Below, one piece after another: positions 17,319 to 26,393 of a DNA stretch of 64,000 nucleotides. Numbering within the stretch: the first letter of the stretch is position 1; each line of letters begins with the position of its first letter. The stretch is from Olivibacter oleidegradans. GTDB taxonomy: Bacteria > Bacteroidota > Bacteroidia > Sphingobacteriales > Sphingobacteriaceae. The position numbers were made by a program, and so were the translations under genes. The DNA is taken from the NCBI RefSeq assembly GCF_042432805.1, contig NZ_JBHLWO010000007.1, forward strand, positions 62,001-126,000, read 5' to 3'. The notes below the pieces were generated by a model that worked only from the letters and a program-made list of their open reading frames with translations, ran no database searches and was not told where the DNA came from.

Positions 17319-17834
17319 TTAGCGTCTACTTCTTTGATAGAAAAGTAAAGAAAAAAGTAAAATTAATAGTACCGTAAATATACAACTTAAAACAGCACGA
17401 ACGAGTGTATAATGAAAGTTGCTGAAGGTGAACGCTTCCAATAGTGTTAAAACGAAATGATGCGAAAGAGACAATACGAGACAATAAATGAAAAACCATC
17501 TAAAAGACATCTCACTGATGCTAGGGGTGGCGAATGTTTCGTGATTTTCCAATTGAACGGTGATGCTGATAAAAGTTGTACGTAAGAAGGCGAGTGCTAC
17601 ACACGCTGCCGCGTTTACACCCAACGTGTCATAAAAGCCGTCTACAATAAGACCGGTAAAAAAACAGATAACAAATAATAACCATTTAGGCATACCCAAA
17701 GGCAACATGAGTAAGAAAAGAATATACGGATAGGGTGTAGCCAAATTGTAGTATCCCATGTTCTTGAAAAGGAATACCTGCATAGTTATTAAAACTATAA
17801 ATCGGATGATATTTAACAGTAAAATCCTACTCAT
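17319..17834 (-). CDS. mreD: Rod-shape-determining protein MreD
   Basis: A 171-residue integral membrane protein with five or so hydrophobic helices and little soluble sequence. Primary conservation in MreD is weak, but size, membrane pattern and position between mreC and mrdA are diagnostic. Its start overlaps the mreC stop by 8 bp, indicating translational coupling. It joins MreC and RodA/PBP2 in the elongasome. Confidence 0.88.
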   Translation of the reverse strand: MSRILLLNIIRFIVLITMQVFLFKNMGYYNLATPYPYILFLLMLPLGMPKWLLFVICFFTGLIVDGFYDTLGVNAAACVALAFLRTTFISITVQLENHETFATPSISEMSFRWFFIYCLVLSLSHHFVLTLLEAFTFSNFHYTLVRAVLSCIFTVLLILLFSLLFYQRSRR

Positions 17835-18663
17835 TTGTTGCTATCGTGTCTCCTTCTAATTGCCGTTTTTCGCTTGCGAACTGATCTTTGATGATATAAA
17901 CATATTGCAGTGTATTAAAATCGTTATTCAGCTTCACCTCAATATCCAAAAAACTGTCACCGCTTTTGCCCGTTTTTATCACTCTTCCGATAGAAATACC
18001 GGGAGGAAATAAAGAATAGCCGGAAGTTACTACCTCTTCACCAGGGCGCACTTTTACATGATTGGGAATGTCTTTTAAAATTGCTTTGCGCGAATCGAAA
18101 TTTTCTGTGCCCCAAACCAAAGAGCCGAATGCGTTACTATTCGCTAAACTAGCGCTTACTCTCGTGTCAGCATGTAGTAGCGACTGAATGGTAGCAAAAT
18201 GAGGAGAGACATTCAACACAATCCCGACAATGCCATGTGAAGAAATTACGCCCATTCCTTTAACGATTCCTTCTTCGCTACCCCGATTGATCGTTAGGTA
18301 ATTGTTCTTCTGATGGATGCTATTATTGATAACCCTGGCTACGATGTAGGTATATTGTGTTTGACCTAGTGAATCCAATACAGAATCTTGTTCAATCAAC
18401 TTGCTGTATAATGAGCTTTTTAATTGACTTCGTAAGTACGCGTTCTCCTCGGATAAGTCTTTATTGGTTTGTTTTAAATTTAAATATTGCGTGAAATTAT
18501 CAATCTTTTGATAGATACCACCAATTACGGTATTAGAGGAGTTTAATGCACTGGCCCGCTGAAAGCCGTTGTTTTTTACAATAAGTGCAACGGCGGCGCT
18601 GAAAAAAAGGATAAACAAAAAGAAGTTATTATACTTACTAATGAATATCCAAAGGTTGCGCAT
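17827..18663 (-). CDS. mreC: Rod-shape-determining protein MreC
   Basis: A 278-residue bitopic inner-membrane protein. A short cytosolic start and one membrane helix (about 12-28) are followed by a coiled coil (L-N-L-K-Q-T-N-K-D-L-S-E-E-N) and the periplasmic beta domains, with the family segments L-T-I-N-R-G-S-E-E-G-I-V-K-G-M-G-V and G-I-V-G-I-V. MreC links cytosolic MreB filaments to the PBP2/RodA synthase. It follows mreB after a 73-bp gap that contains a hairpin and overlaps mreD by 8 bp. Confidence 0.93.
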   Translation of the reverse strand: MRNLWIFISKYNNFFLFILFFSAAVALIVKNNGFQRASALNSSNTVIGGIYQKIDNFTQYLNLKQTNKDLSEENAYLRSQLKSSLYSKLIEQDSVLDSLGQTQYTYIVARVINNSIHQKNNYLTINRGSEEGIVKGMGVISSHGIVGIVLNVSPHFATIQSLLHADTRVSASLANSNAFGSLVWGTENFDSRKAILKDIPNHVKVRPGEEVVTSGYSLFPPGISIGRVIKTGKSGDSFLDIEVKLNNDFNTLQYVYIIKDQFASEKRQLEGDTIATNE

Positions 18664-18688
18664 ATGTTGTTTTGGAATTTATAATAAG

Positions 18689-18721
18689 ATGGCGTACCAA
18701 AAATAAATGAATGTACGCCAT
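18689..18721 (-). other. Hairpin in the mreB-mreC gap
   Basis: ATGGCGTAC and GTACGCCAT form a perfect 9-bp stem with a 15-nt A/T loop in the mRNA between mreB and mreC. There is no U-tract, so it is more likely a partial attenuator or a processing/stability element that lets mreB be expressed above mreCD. Confidence 0.5.
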
Positions 18722-18736
18722 AGATGATCGATGCTA

Positions 18737-19759
18737 TTATTGCATTAAAAATTTATAACCGCCGATGTTTTTAAGCGCGATGCCCGTGCCGCGTACTACA
18801 GCTATTAGTGGATCTTCTGCTACATGGACAGGTAATTTGGTTTTGGCCTGAACGCGCTTATCCAAACCTCGGAGTAAGGCGCCGCCCCCTGTTAAATAAA
18901 TGCCGGTTTGGTAAATGTCTGCAGACAATTCCGGTGGTGTAATCTCTAAGGCCTTTAAAATAGCCTCTTCAATTTTAGAAATAGACTTGTCTAAGCAATG
19001 GGCAATTTCTGTATAGGACACGGTTATCTGCTTGGGGACTCCGGTCATTAAATCGCGACCTTGAACGGCAAAATCAGGAGGTGGGTCTTGTAATTCCGGA
19101 AGCGCGGCTCCGACTTCTATTTTGATCTTTTCGGCAGTTCGTTCTCCGATCATGATATTATGCTGTCTGCGAATATACTGTACAATATCTGAATCGAAGT
19201 TATCACCGGCAACCCGAATAGATTGATCGCATACGATCCCTGAAAGAGCTATGACGGCAATTTCTGTTGTACCACCACCAATATCAATAATCATATTGCC
19301 CATTGGCTCCTCTACATCGATGCCAATTCCGACTGCGGCAGCCATAGGTTCGTGAATTAAATATACCTCTTTAGCTCCGGCAATCTCGGCTGAATCCCTT
19401 ACGGCTCGTTTCTCTACTTCGGTAATGCCCGAAGGGATACAGATCACCATTCTTAAGGATGGGAAAAACCAACCTTTACCGTTGTTGATCATTTTTATCA
19501 TGCCTCTGATCATATATTCAGCAGCATTGAAATCGGCTATTACACCGTCTTTTAATGGTCTTACTGTCCGTATATTGTCGTGGGTCTTACCCTCCATTTG
19601 CATGGCTTGCCTACCGATAGCAATCACCTTGTTCGTGGTGCGATCGAAAGCCACAATACTGGGCTCATCTACTACCACCTTGTCATTATGTATTATTAGG
19701 GTATTTGCCGTACCTAAATCTATGGCAACTTCTTGAGTAAACCAGTTAAATAGCCCCAT
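18737..19759 (-). CDS. mreB: Rod-shape-determining actin homologue MreB
   Basis: A 340-residue cytosolic actin-like ATPase forming membrane-associated filaments that direct elongation. The phosphate-1 loop I-D-L-G-T-A-N-T is at about 14-21, phosphate-2 is D-I-G-G-G-T-T-E, and the adenosine motif G-G-G-A-L-L-R-G is near the C-terminus. Length matches the family. It is the first gene of the shape operon. A sequence reading TATTTTTG on the minus strand (19814-19807) is a candidate -7 box, but no -33 element is at the right distance. Confidence 0.96.
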   Translation of the reverse strand: MGLFNWFTQEVAIDLGTANTLIIHNDKVVVDEPSIVAFDRTTNKVIAIGRQAMQMEGKTHDNIRTVRPLKDGVIADFNAAEYMIRGMIKMINNGKGWFFPSLRMVICIPSGITEVEKRAVRDSAEIAGAKEVYLIHEPMAAAVGIGIDVEEPMGNMIIDIGGGTTEIAVIALSGIVCDQSIRVAGDNFDSDIVQYIRRQHNIMIGERTAEKIKIEVGAALPELQDPPPDFAVQGRDLMTGVPKQITVSYTEIAHCLDKSISKIEEAILKALEITPPELSADIYQTGIYLTGGGALLRGLDKRVQAKTKLPVHVAEDPLIAVVRGTGIALKNIGGYKFLMQ

Positions 19760-19992
19760 TCGCTAATCTTTTAAATGTTTCTTGAATATAGTCCGCAAAA
19801 TTAAAACAAAAATATCACAATATGAACCCGATATGCTACAATAGCGAGAAAAAAAAACAACGGTTCGGAAAGCTCTATTGAGGGTTAGCGAACGAACAAT
19901 TCGGGAATATTCAGTAATGGGTTATTGTAAGCTTCTACAACTTTTTTGTTATTTTACTATATTTACTTCATTAACGATCTAAACCCTATTTC

Positions 19993-21966
19993 ATGACCAG
20001 ATTTTTTTTATCGATCTGCCTTTTGTTTCAGTTTTTTTCGGGAACAGCAGAGGATTTTTCTTTTGGACTGATAAGCGATACAGAAAGAGCCGTAAAGAGC
20101 TATCAACTGGATAGTATCTCAAATGCTGTTGTTCTTAACGAATATGGAACAGCGATGTTTGTTTTTGATGATCAGCGCGGTGAGTTGAATATCGCTTTCA
20201 CACACCATGTAAGGTTAAAAATATTTAATAAAGATGATCCTAGTCAGGCAAATATCCAGATTCCTTTGCGTATAAGCGACGATAAAGCAGAATATCTGGA
20301 AGATCTTAAAGCAGTAACCTATAATTTTCGCGATGGTAGAAAAACAGAAACTTGGTTGAATACTAAAAATACGTATCAAGAAGAGTTAAGCAAATATGTC
20401 AAATTAACGAAGTTTAGCATGCCCGATATTCAAGATGGTAGCATTATTGAATACAGTTATCGGATCATGTCTCCTTTGATATATAACTTTAGAACCTGGC
20501 GATTTCAGGCAGACATTCCTAAAATCAGAAGTGAATTTGAAGCGATTATACCTGCCACATATACATATAATGTTATCATGAGAGGGCCGTATAAATTGAA
20601 AGAGCAAAAGTCTTCCATACTTCGGGAGGGATTCCGCTTGCCCGGTTGGCCGATTGACTGTTCGCGGATGGTCTATATCATGGAGAATATTCCGGCTTTT
20701 ATCGAAGAAGACTATATGACGGCAGCGTCTAATTTTAAATCGGCCATTTATTTTGAACTGGCTACTGTTTATTTACGAAATGGTTCTAAACATCATTATA
20801 CAAAGGAATGGAAAAATGTGGATAGGGAGCTGTTGACTGATAGAAGCTTGGGAGCGCAGATAAAACAAGAAGCAATATTCGAAAAACTGTTGGCGAATAT
20901 AATATCCGCTGACATAAATGATCTTGCAAAAGCGAAGGCTATTTATACCTACATAAAAAATCAAATTAAATGGAATGCCTATTATGGCGTTTTCAGTGAA
21001 CTTGGAATAAAAAGGGCTTTAGAACGACATGAGGGAAACATAGCTGATATAAATCTTGCACTGGTTGCCGCTCTGTCGGCTGCCGGACTGGATGCCAATG
21101 CAGTTATCCTTTCGACCAGAGAGCATGGAATAGTAAATAAGCTTAACCCGGTTATTTCGGAATTCAATTATGTTATTAGCCAATTAAATGTCGACGGAGA
21201 AAGTTATTTATTAGATGCGTCTGATCCTTTTTTACCTTTTGGTATGCTGCCGTTGCGCTGCCTAAACGATCAAGGACGAGTGTTGCCATTGGACAAACCC
21301 TCATACTGGATTGATATTAAGTCCAATATGAAACGTCATACGAATTATGTACTAACCGGCGAGCTATCGGATGATGGGATTTTGAGAGGCAAAATAAAAG
21401 TAGCGAGTTTTAATTACGCGGCCTATCTTAAAAGAAAAGAGATCGCTAGTTATCCAAATATTGATCAGTTTATTGAAAAGAAAAAGGAAGAAAGTGTAGG
21501 AATGGAAATCGTCGAAGCTAACGTAGCAGGTATTGATTCCACGGATGTTGGACTGATAGAAAATTATCAGGTAACTATTAAATTGTTTGATAGCTTGCCA
21601 TCCGAAAATGCTTATTTCAATCCGTTCATTTTGAATAAGATAAGCAAAAATCCATTCACTCTTTCCGAAAGGACTTATCCCGTGGATTTTGGAAATTCAT
21701 CAGAAGAGAGTTATGAATTGGATATCGCCTTACCTACAGTTTATGATTTAGTCTCGAAGCCCGCGGATGTCAATATAGTGCTCGCTGAAAGAGGAGGGCA
21801 GTTTTTTAACCGCATAAAGTTGGAAAATAATCGTTTGCGTTGTGAGCAAGTGCTGCGATTCAACAAAATGATTTTTGCACCTGATGAATATTTGAGTTTA
21901 AAGGAGTTTTTTAGTCGAATTATTCAACTGGAAAAGACGGATATCGTTCTAAAAAAGCGTATTTAA
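19993..21966 (+). CDS. DUF3857/transglutaminase-like secreted protein, catalytic residues lost
   Basis: A 657-residue exported protein with signal peptide ending near S-G-T-A-E. The N-terminal half is a DUF3857 beta domain (I-K-S/Y-S-Y-R style strands such as G-S-I-I-E-Y-S-Y-R). The middle is a transglutaminase-like fold, and the C-terminus is a further beta domain. Where the next gene has G-D-C-K-A-L, this one has A-D-I-N-L with Asp352 in place of the nucleophilic Cys, and the His position is Tyr (F-N-Y-V-I-S). It is probably a non-enzymatic paralogue that binds a protein or glycan. It is followed 27 bp later by the active-looking paralogue. Confidence 0.85.
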   Translation: MTRFFLSICLLFQFFSGTAEDFSFGLISDTERAVKSYQLDSISNAVVLNEYGTAMFVFDDQRGELNIAFTHHVRLKIFNKDDPSQANIQIPLRISDDKAEYLEDLKAVTYNFRDGRKTETWLNTKNTYQEELSKYVKLTKFSMPDIQDGSIIEYSYRIMSPLIYNFRTWRFQADIPKIRSEFEAIIPATYTYNVIMRGPYKLKEQKSSILREGFRLPGWPIDCSRMVYIMENIPAFIEEDYMTAASNFKSAIYFELATVYLRNGSKHHYTKEWKNVDRELLTDRSLGAQIKQEAIFEKLLANIISADINDLAKAKAIYTYIKNQIKWNAYYGVFSELGIKRALERHEGNIADINLALVAALSAAGLDANAVILSTREHGIVNKLNPVISEFNYVISQLNVDGESYLLDASDPFLPFGMLPLRCLNDQGRVLPLDKPSYWIDIKSNMKRHTNYVLTGELSDDGILRGKIKVASFNYAAYLKRKEIASYPNIDQFIEKKKEESVGMEIVEANVAGIDSTDVGLIENYQVTIKLFDSLPSENAYFNPFILNKISKNPFTLSERTYPVDFGNSSEESYELDIALPTVYDLVSKPADVNIVLAERGGQFFNRIKLENNRLRCEQVLRFNKMIFAPDEYLSLKEFFSRIIQLEKTDIVLKKRI

Positions 21967-21993
21967 TAAGAAGATCTTTAAGAAACCTTGTTT

Positions 21994-23901
21994 ATGTTAA
22001 ACAGATACTATGCGTGCATACTGTTTTTATTTTCAGTTGTACAAAGCATCGCACAAGACCGTTTCCCTGTGGATGAGATCCCCCAAAAGTTGACGGAGCG
22101 GGCAAATGCCGTTGTAAGGGATCAACAATGGACGGTCAATATACGATCATCCGATGACGTTATTTTACATGTTAAGCAAGTACTGACAATCCTCAACAGG
22201 GCTGGTTTGGAACATGCGAGGCTAGCAATACTATACGATAAAAGCACACAGATTAAATCGATTAGCGGCATACTTCAGGATCATAGCGGTGAAGTAATAA
22301 AAAAAATAAGCGTAAAAGATTTCATAGACGAGAGTGCGGTTAGTCATTTTTCCTTGTTTGAAGATAATCGTGTTAAACATTTTCTTCCAAATGCAATGCA
22401 GTATCCTTTTACAGTAAGTTATGAGTATGAACTGAAATTAAAACAAAACCTTGTTATTCCCGATTGGGTTCCTAAACCTTCCCGGGACTTATCCATTGAG
22501 CAAAGCAGTTATACGTTACGCTGTGGGTTATCGGACGGAATCAATATAAAGGAAATCAATTTTGAAGGGCAGAAACTGGAAGAGAAGAATGATAAGCAAA
22601 GAATCTATACATGGACAGTTCGGGGTATTCCGGCAAGTAAAAATGAGCCTCTCTCACCACCGAAAGAAAAGTACCAAATACGAGTGAAGGTTGCGGCTGA
22701 ACAGTTTTATTATTATAGCAAGAAGGGTGCGTATAGTAATTGGGAAGAGTTAGGTGGATGGGTTTTTACCAATTTGTTAGCTGAACGACAAAAACCAACT
22801 CCGCAAATGGTCGGAAAAGTTCACGCTTTAACAATGAATATTCATGATGATATTGACAAAGTGAGGGTTTTATATAGGTATCTTCAAGAAAAAATGAGGT
22901 ATGTAAGTGTTCAAATCGGAATAGGAGGATTTCAGCCTATGGCAGCCAGTCAGGTGGAGCAGTTGGGGTATGGCGATTGTAAGGCACTGGTCAACTATAT
23001 GCAATCTCTTTTATCCATTGTTAATATACCATCTTACTATTGTGTTGTTAACGCTGGCGATATAAAACGCGATATGGATGAAAACTTTGCCAGCATGGAC
23101 CAAGGGAATCATGTGATATTAGCAGTGCCCCTAAAAAAGGACACAATATGGTTGGAATGTACAAGCCAAAAAACGCCCTTTGGTTTTCTCGGCAGTTTTA
23201 CAGACGATAGGATCGTTTTCGCTTGCACCGAGAAAGGTGGGAAACTAATGCGTACACCAAAGGTGTCTACAGAGGAAAGTTTACAAAAGAGGCATGGGCA
23301 GTTTCGTTTAAGTGAAGGGGGAGATATCGACGGCTTATTGTCCACCTCTTTCTATGGTAATCAGTTCGATAACCAACTAGCTATGTTAGGACTTCCGTTA
23401 CAGGAGCAGGATAAAAGGCTAAAAGAACTGTATGCGGTGGATAATATCACTTTTAAAGATATAAACTATAAAGAAGACAACAGACTTAGTCCGCAGCTAA
23501 TCGAACAGTTAAGCATTGTAATCCAAAAATATGCCCCTAAAAGTGGGACGAGAATCTACTTAATTCCAAATGTTTTTAACCGTAAGTCGTCCATTCCGAT
23601 AACTCATGAACGAAAGATGCCATTTTTTATAAATCGTGGGTATAGAGATGTCGATTCGTTGGTCTTTGCCTTGCCTGAAAGTTATGTTATTGATCTAAAG
23701 CCAGCTGATGTGCAGCTTGATACGGAATTTGGTTCGTTTTCAATGAAGCTATACTTAAAGGGAAACAATTTGGTATTCTACAGGCAGTTAATACTCAGGG
23801 AGGGGCTGTTTGCGCCTGAAAAATACGCTACATTTGCGCAGTTCATAAATACCATCTACCAGACAGATTTAAGTAAAGTGGTATTTCTGAGGCGCTTATA
23901 A
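21994..23901 (+). CDS. DUF3857 and transglutaminase-domain secreted protein
   Basis: A 635-residue exported protein with signal peptide M-L-N-R to S-I-A-Q. It has DUF3857 at about 50-215 (E-Y-E-L-K-L-K-Q-N) and a transglutaminase core with nucleophile Cys329 in Y-G-D-C-K-A-L, His373 in G-N-H-V-I-L and an acidic W-L-E-C-T-S-Q at 386-392, where Glu388 stands at the usual Asp. A C-terminal beta domain follows. Such proteins may act as proteases or cross-linking enzymes in the periplasm; substrates are unknown. The ATG at 21994 is chosen over the TTG at 21988. It follows its degenerate paralogue in a two-gene unit ending at a terminator. Confidence 0.88.
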   Translation: MLNRYYACILFLFSVVQSIAQDRFPVDEIPQKLTERANAVVRDQQWTVNIRSSDDVILHVKQVLTILNRAGLEHARLAILYDKSTQIKSISGILQDHSGEVIKKISVKDFIDESAVSHFSLFEDNRVKHFLPNAMQYPFTVSYEYELKLKQNLVIPDWVPKPSRDLSIEQSSYTLRCGLSDGINIKEINFEGQKLEEKNDKQRIYTWTVRGIPASKNEPLSPPKEKYQIRVKVAAEQFYYYSKKGAYSNWEELGGWVFTNLLAERQKPTPQMVGKVHALTMNIHDDIDKVRVLYRYLQEKMRYVSVQIGIGGFQPMAASQVEQLGYGDCKALVNYMQSLLSIVNIPSYYCVVNAGDIKRDMDENFASMDQGNHVILAVPLKKDTIWLECTSQKTPFGFLGSFTDDRIVFACTEKGGKLMRTPKVSTEESLQKRHGQFRLSEGGDIDGLLSTSFYGNQFDNQLAMLGLPLQEQDKRLKELYAVDNITFKDINYKEDNRLSPQLIEQLSIVIQKYAPKSGTRIYLIPNVFNRKSSIPITHERKMPFFINRGYRDVDSLVFALPESYVIDLKPADVQLDTEFGSFSMKLYLKGNNLVFYRQLILREGLFAPEKYATFAQFINTIYQTDLSKVVFLRRL

Positions 23902-23935
23902 AAAAGACTAGCAATTGTTAGGTGCTAGTCTTTTT
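23901..23935. terminator. Bidirectional terminator between the transglutaminase gene and purH
   Basis: A 13-bp perfect stem (AAAAAGACTAGCA with its complement at 23923-23935) and a 9-nt loop sit between convergent stop codons, giving a T-run on both strands. Confidence 0.85.
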
Positions 23936-23955
23936 ATTGTTGAAGCATTAATGCT

Positions 23956-25482
23956 TTAATGTTTAAAGTGTCGGATACCGGTTGTTACCATTGATATCCC
24001 TTTTTTATTAGCCATGTCAATAGAGTCCTTGTCCTTGATCGATCCACCCGGTTGAAGTACAGTTGCAATACCTGCCTCTGCGGCTATTTCCACACAATCG
24101 GGGAAAGGGAAAAAGGCGTCGGAGGCCATAGCCGCTCCATGTAAATCAAAACCAAATGATTTAGCCTTGTCAATAGCCTGCTTTAATGCATCTACACGAG
24201 ACGTCTGACCAACCCCGCTAGCCAAGAGTTGGTTGTTTTTTGCGAATACGATGGTATTCGATTTGGTATGCTTTACGATTTTATTGGCGAAAAACAAGTT
24301 TGCGTAATCTTCTTCGGAAGGCGCGCGGTCAGTTACTGTTGTCATCCCTTCTTTGTTTTCAATAACCAGGTCCTTGTCTTGCTCGATGATGCCATTTAAA
24401 AGACTCTTAAATTGATTTTTAGGCAAATCAATATCATTTCTTTGAAGTAGAATCCGATTTTTTCGGCTCACTAATATCCGAAGTGCCTCTTCCGTGAACG
24501 AAGGCGCTATCAGCACTTCGAAAAATAATTTATTGATTTCTTCCGCTGCGTCCTGTTCGATCGGGCGGTTGCAAATCAGTACGCCACCGAAAGCGGAAAT
24601 AGGATCACACGCTAAAGCATCTTTCCAGGCAGCTAGTATATTGTTTCTGCTGGCTACACCACAAGCATTTGTATGCTTTAAAATAGCAAAGGTAGGTTCT
24701 TCAAATTCGTCTATCAAAGCAACAGCTGCATCGATATCTACTAAATTGTTATAAGACAGTTCTTTTCCGTTTAATTTCCTGAACAGCGCATCGAGATCTC
24801 CATAAAAAGCTCCCTTTTGATGCGGGTTCTCCCCATAGCGCAATACTGTCTTTTTCTGCTCACTGTATTTGAACACTTCTAAAGGTTCTTCTCTATTGAA
24901 GTAGTTAAAAATTGCCGTATCGTAATGAGAAGATATATTGAAAGCTTTTTTAGCGAATGATTTCCGTTGCGCTAAAGAAGTGTAACCCTCGTTTTCCTTT
25001 AATATCTCCGCTAGTTCTCGATAGTCGTTTTTAGAAGATATGATAACGACGTCATTATAATTTTTGGCGGCGGCGCGAATTAAAGAAATACCACCGATAT
25101 CGATTTTTTCTATGATTTCCTCTTCTGTTGCACCTGATGCAACAGTTTCTTCAAATGGATATAAATCGACAATTACTAAATCGATCTCTGGAATTTCATA
25201 AGTTTCAAGGGCCTCCTTATCTTCTTTTAGAGACCTTCTGCTTAAGATACCTCCAAAAACCTTCGGGTGCAAGGTTTTTACCCGTCCTCCGAGGATGGAA
25301 GGGTATCCGGTTAAATCTTCTACCGGTGTGACCGGAATATTAAGGTCACGAATAAATTTTTCAGTTCCTCCGGTTGAGTAAAAGTGCACTCCATAACTAT
25401 GTAATAGTTTAACGAGAGGCTCCAAATTGTCCTTATAGTAAACAGAAATTAATGCGTTTTTGATTTTAACGGGATGACTCAT
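23956..25482 (-). CDS. purH: Bifunctional AICAR formyltransferase / IMP cyclohydrolase
   Basis: A 508-residue cytosolic enzyme doing the last two steps of IMP synthesis. The N-terminal cyclohydrolase domain shows S-V-Y-x-K, F-Y-S-T-G-G-T, the H-P-K-V-x-G-G-I-L loop and D-L-Y-P-F. The C-terminal formyltransferase domain has K-H-T-N-A-C-G-V-A (catalytic Lys-His region), S-A-F-G-G-V, S-D-A-F-F-P-F and Q-P-G-G-S-I. Length matches the family. A -7 element lies 20 bp before the ATG. In many Bacteroidota purH abuts mreB; here two transglutaminase genes on the other strand separate them. Confidence 0.96.
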   Translation of the reverse strand: MSHPVKIKNALISVYYKDNLEPLVKLLHSYGVHFYSTGGTEKFIRDLNIPVTPVEDLTGYPSILGGRVKTLHPKVFGGILSRRSLKEDKEALETYEIPEIDLVIVDLYPFEETVASGATEEEIIEKIDIGGISLIRAAAKNYNDVVIISSKNDYRELAEILKENEGYTSLAQRKSFAKKAFNISSHYDTAIFNYFNREEPLEVFKYSEQKKTVLRYGENPHQKGAFYGDLDALFRKLNGKELSYNNLVDIDAAVALIDEFEEPTFAILKHTNACGVASRNNILAAWKDALACDPISAFGGVLICNRPIEQDAAEEINKLFFEVLIAPSFTEEALRILVSRKNRILLQRNDIDLPKNQFKSLLNGIIEQDKDLVIENKEGMTTVTDRAPSEEDYANLFFANKIVKHTKSNTIVFAKNNQLLASGVGQTSRVDALKQAIDKAKSFGFDLHGAAMASDAFFPFPDCVEIAAEAGIATVLQPGGSIKDKDSIDMANKKGISMVTTGIRHFKH

Positions 25483-25502
25483 TATTGATGCTTTAAAAAA
25501 TG

Positions 25503-25510
25503 CAAAGTTA
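25503..25510 (-). promoter_or_regulatory. -7 promoter element of purH
   Basis: On the minus strand this reads TAACTTTG, a full match to TAnnTTTG. No clear -33 TTG is seen 19-21 bp upstream. Transcription would start about 15 nt before the ATG. Confidence 0.45.
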
Positions 25511-25574
25511 GCATTTTATATTGATTAGTTGCGACTCTCTTCTGAGTGCTTCCGAAGGGACTGCCATCCCGGGG

Positions 25575-26087
25575 TTATAAGTTCAGTGCCTTAATGATTT
25601 CCTCTGTTTTTTTTTCGCCATCCCAATATTTTTTAAGTTTTTTATCACCCCCATAAACAAAAGTTGCGGGATATTGGGTCGGTTTAAATCTGCCAATAAA
25701 CTCATAATTTTTGTCATGCAAGAGCGTCACGTTTTTTTTATTTCGTAGCTGCCCTCCGTACATGGACATAAAAGCATTGATTAAATTTTTTTCCTGCATG
25801 GCCACCATGTAGAGATTGATATTCTTTATGCTATTATAGTTTTTGCCAAGCGCCAAGACTTCTTGCTGACAATGGCTGCAGCCGGGATCGAAAAAGAGAA
25901 TAACGATGTTTTTCCCGTTGGAAGCAAGATTATTACGGGTGAAAGGAGCATCCTTATCAACAGTATAGAAGGTGAACTCAGGGATTTCTTTTGGAACCTG
26001 GTTGGTTTTTTGAGCGCAGGCGCTTGCGAAACAGAAAACGAAAGCTACGATAAGGTTAGCAGCGCAGGAATGGATATTGCTTTTCAT
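25575..26087 (-). CDS. Thioredoxin-like (TlpA/AhpC-TSA) lipoprotein
   Basis: A 170-residue envelope redox protein. The signal peptide ends F-A-S-A-C, so Cys24 is the probable lipidation site. The thioredoxin fold carries the active site F-D-P-G-C-S-H-C with Cys70 and Cys73, and the cis-proline strand Q-Y-P-A-T-F-V-Y. The Ser-His between the cysteines suits a TlpA/DsbE-type thiol reductant in the periplasm. The specific partner is unknown. It follows no other gene on its strand closely, so it is probably transcribed alone, divergently from purN. Confidence 0.87.
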   Translation of the reverse strand: MKSNIHSCAANLIVAFVFCFASACAQKTNQVPKEIPEFTFYTVDKDAPFTRNNLASNGKNIVILFFDPGCSHCQQEVLALGKNYNSIKNINLYMVAMQEKNLINAFMSMYGGQLRNKKNVTLLHDKNYEFIGRFKPTQYPATFVYGGDKKLKKYWDGEKKTEEIIKALNL

Positions 26088-26393
26088 ATATAATATTATA
26101 ATAAATTCAATGACAGCGTCTGTTTACATTCAAAAGCTTATGGTGTATGTTGGACTTATTGATTGCACCCATACGAATACATACTAATTTGAAGGGTAAA
26201 AATAAGTATTATGGTGGAAACCCGTAGAAGGTTGAACCAATTTTACGCTGAGATGTTGACCAAAAACTAAATAAATGCTGTATAATAATTAACTTTGCGG
26301 CAAAATACTTAGATAAAATTTAGCGATCCTTCGCAATAAGTAGAATCGGCGAGATTGATCGGTAAAGCGCATCGTATAAAAACAAAATACTTT
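26088..26393. other. Divergent promoter region of the thioredoxin-like gene and purN
   Basis: This 306-bp gap has no coding potential. It contains a TAACTTTG -7 box (26290-26297, plus strand) that would start a purN transcript about 90 nt before its ATG. No riboswitch-like fold was recognised. Confidence 0.5.
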
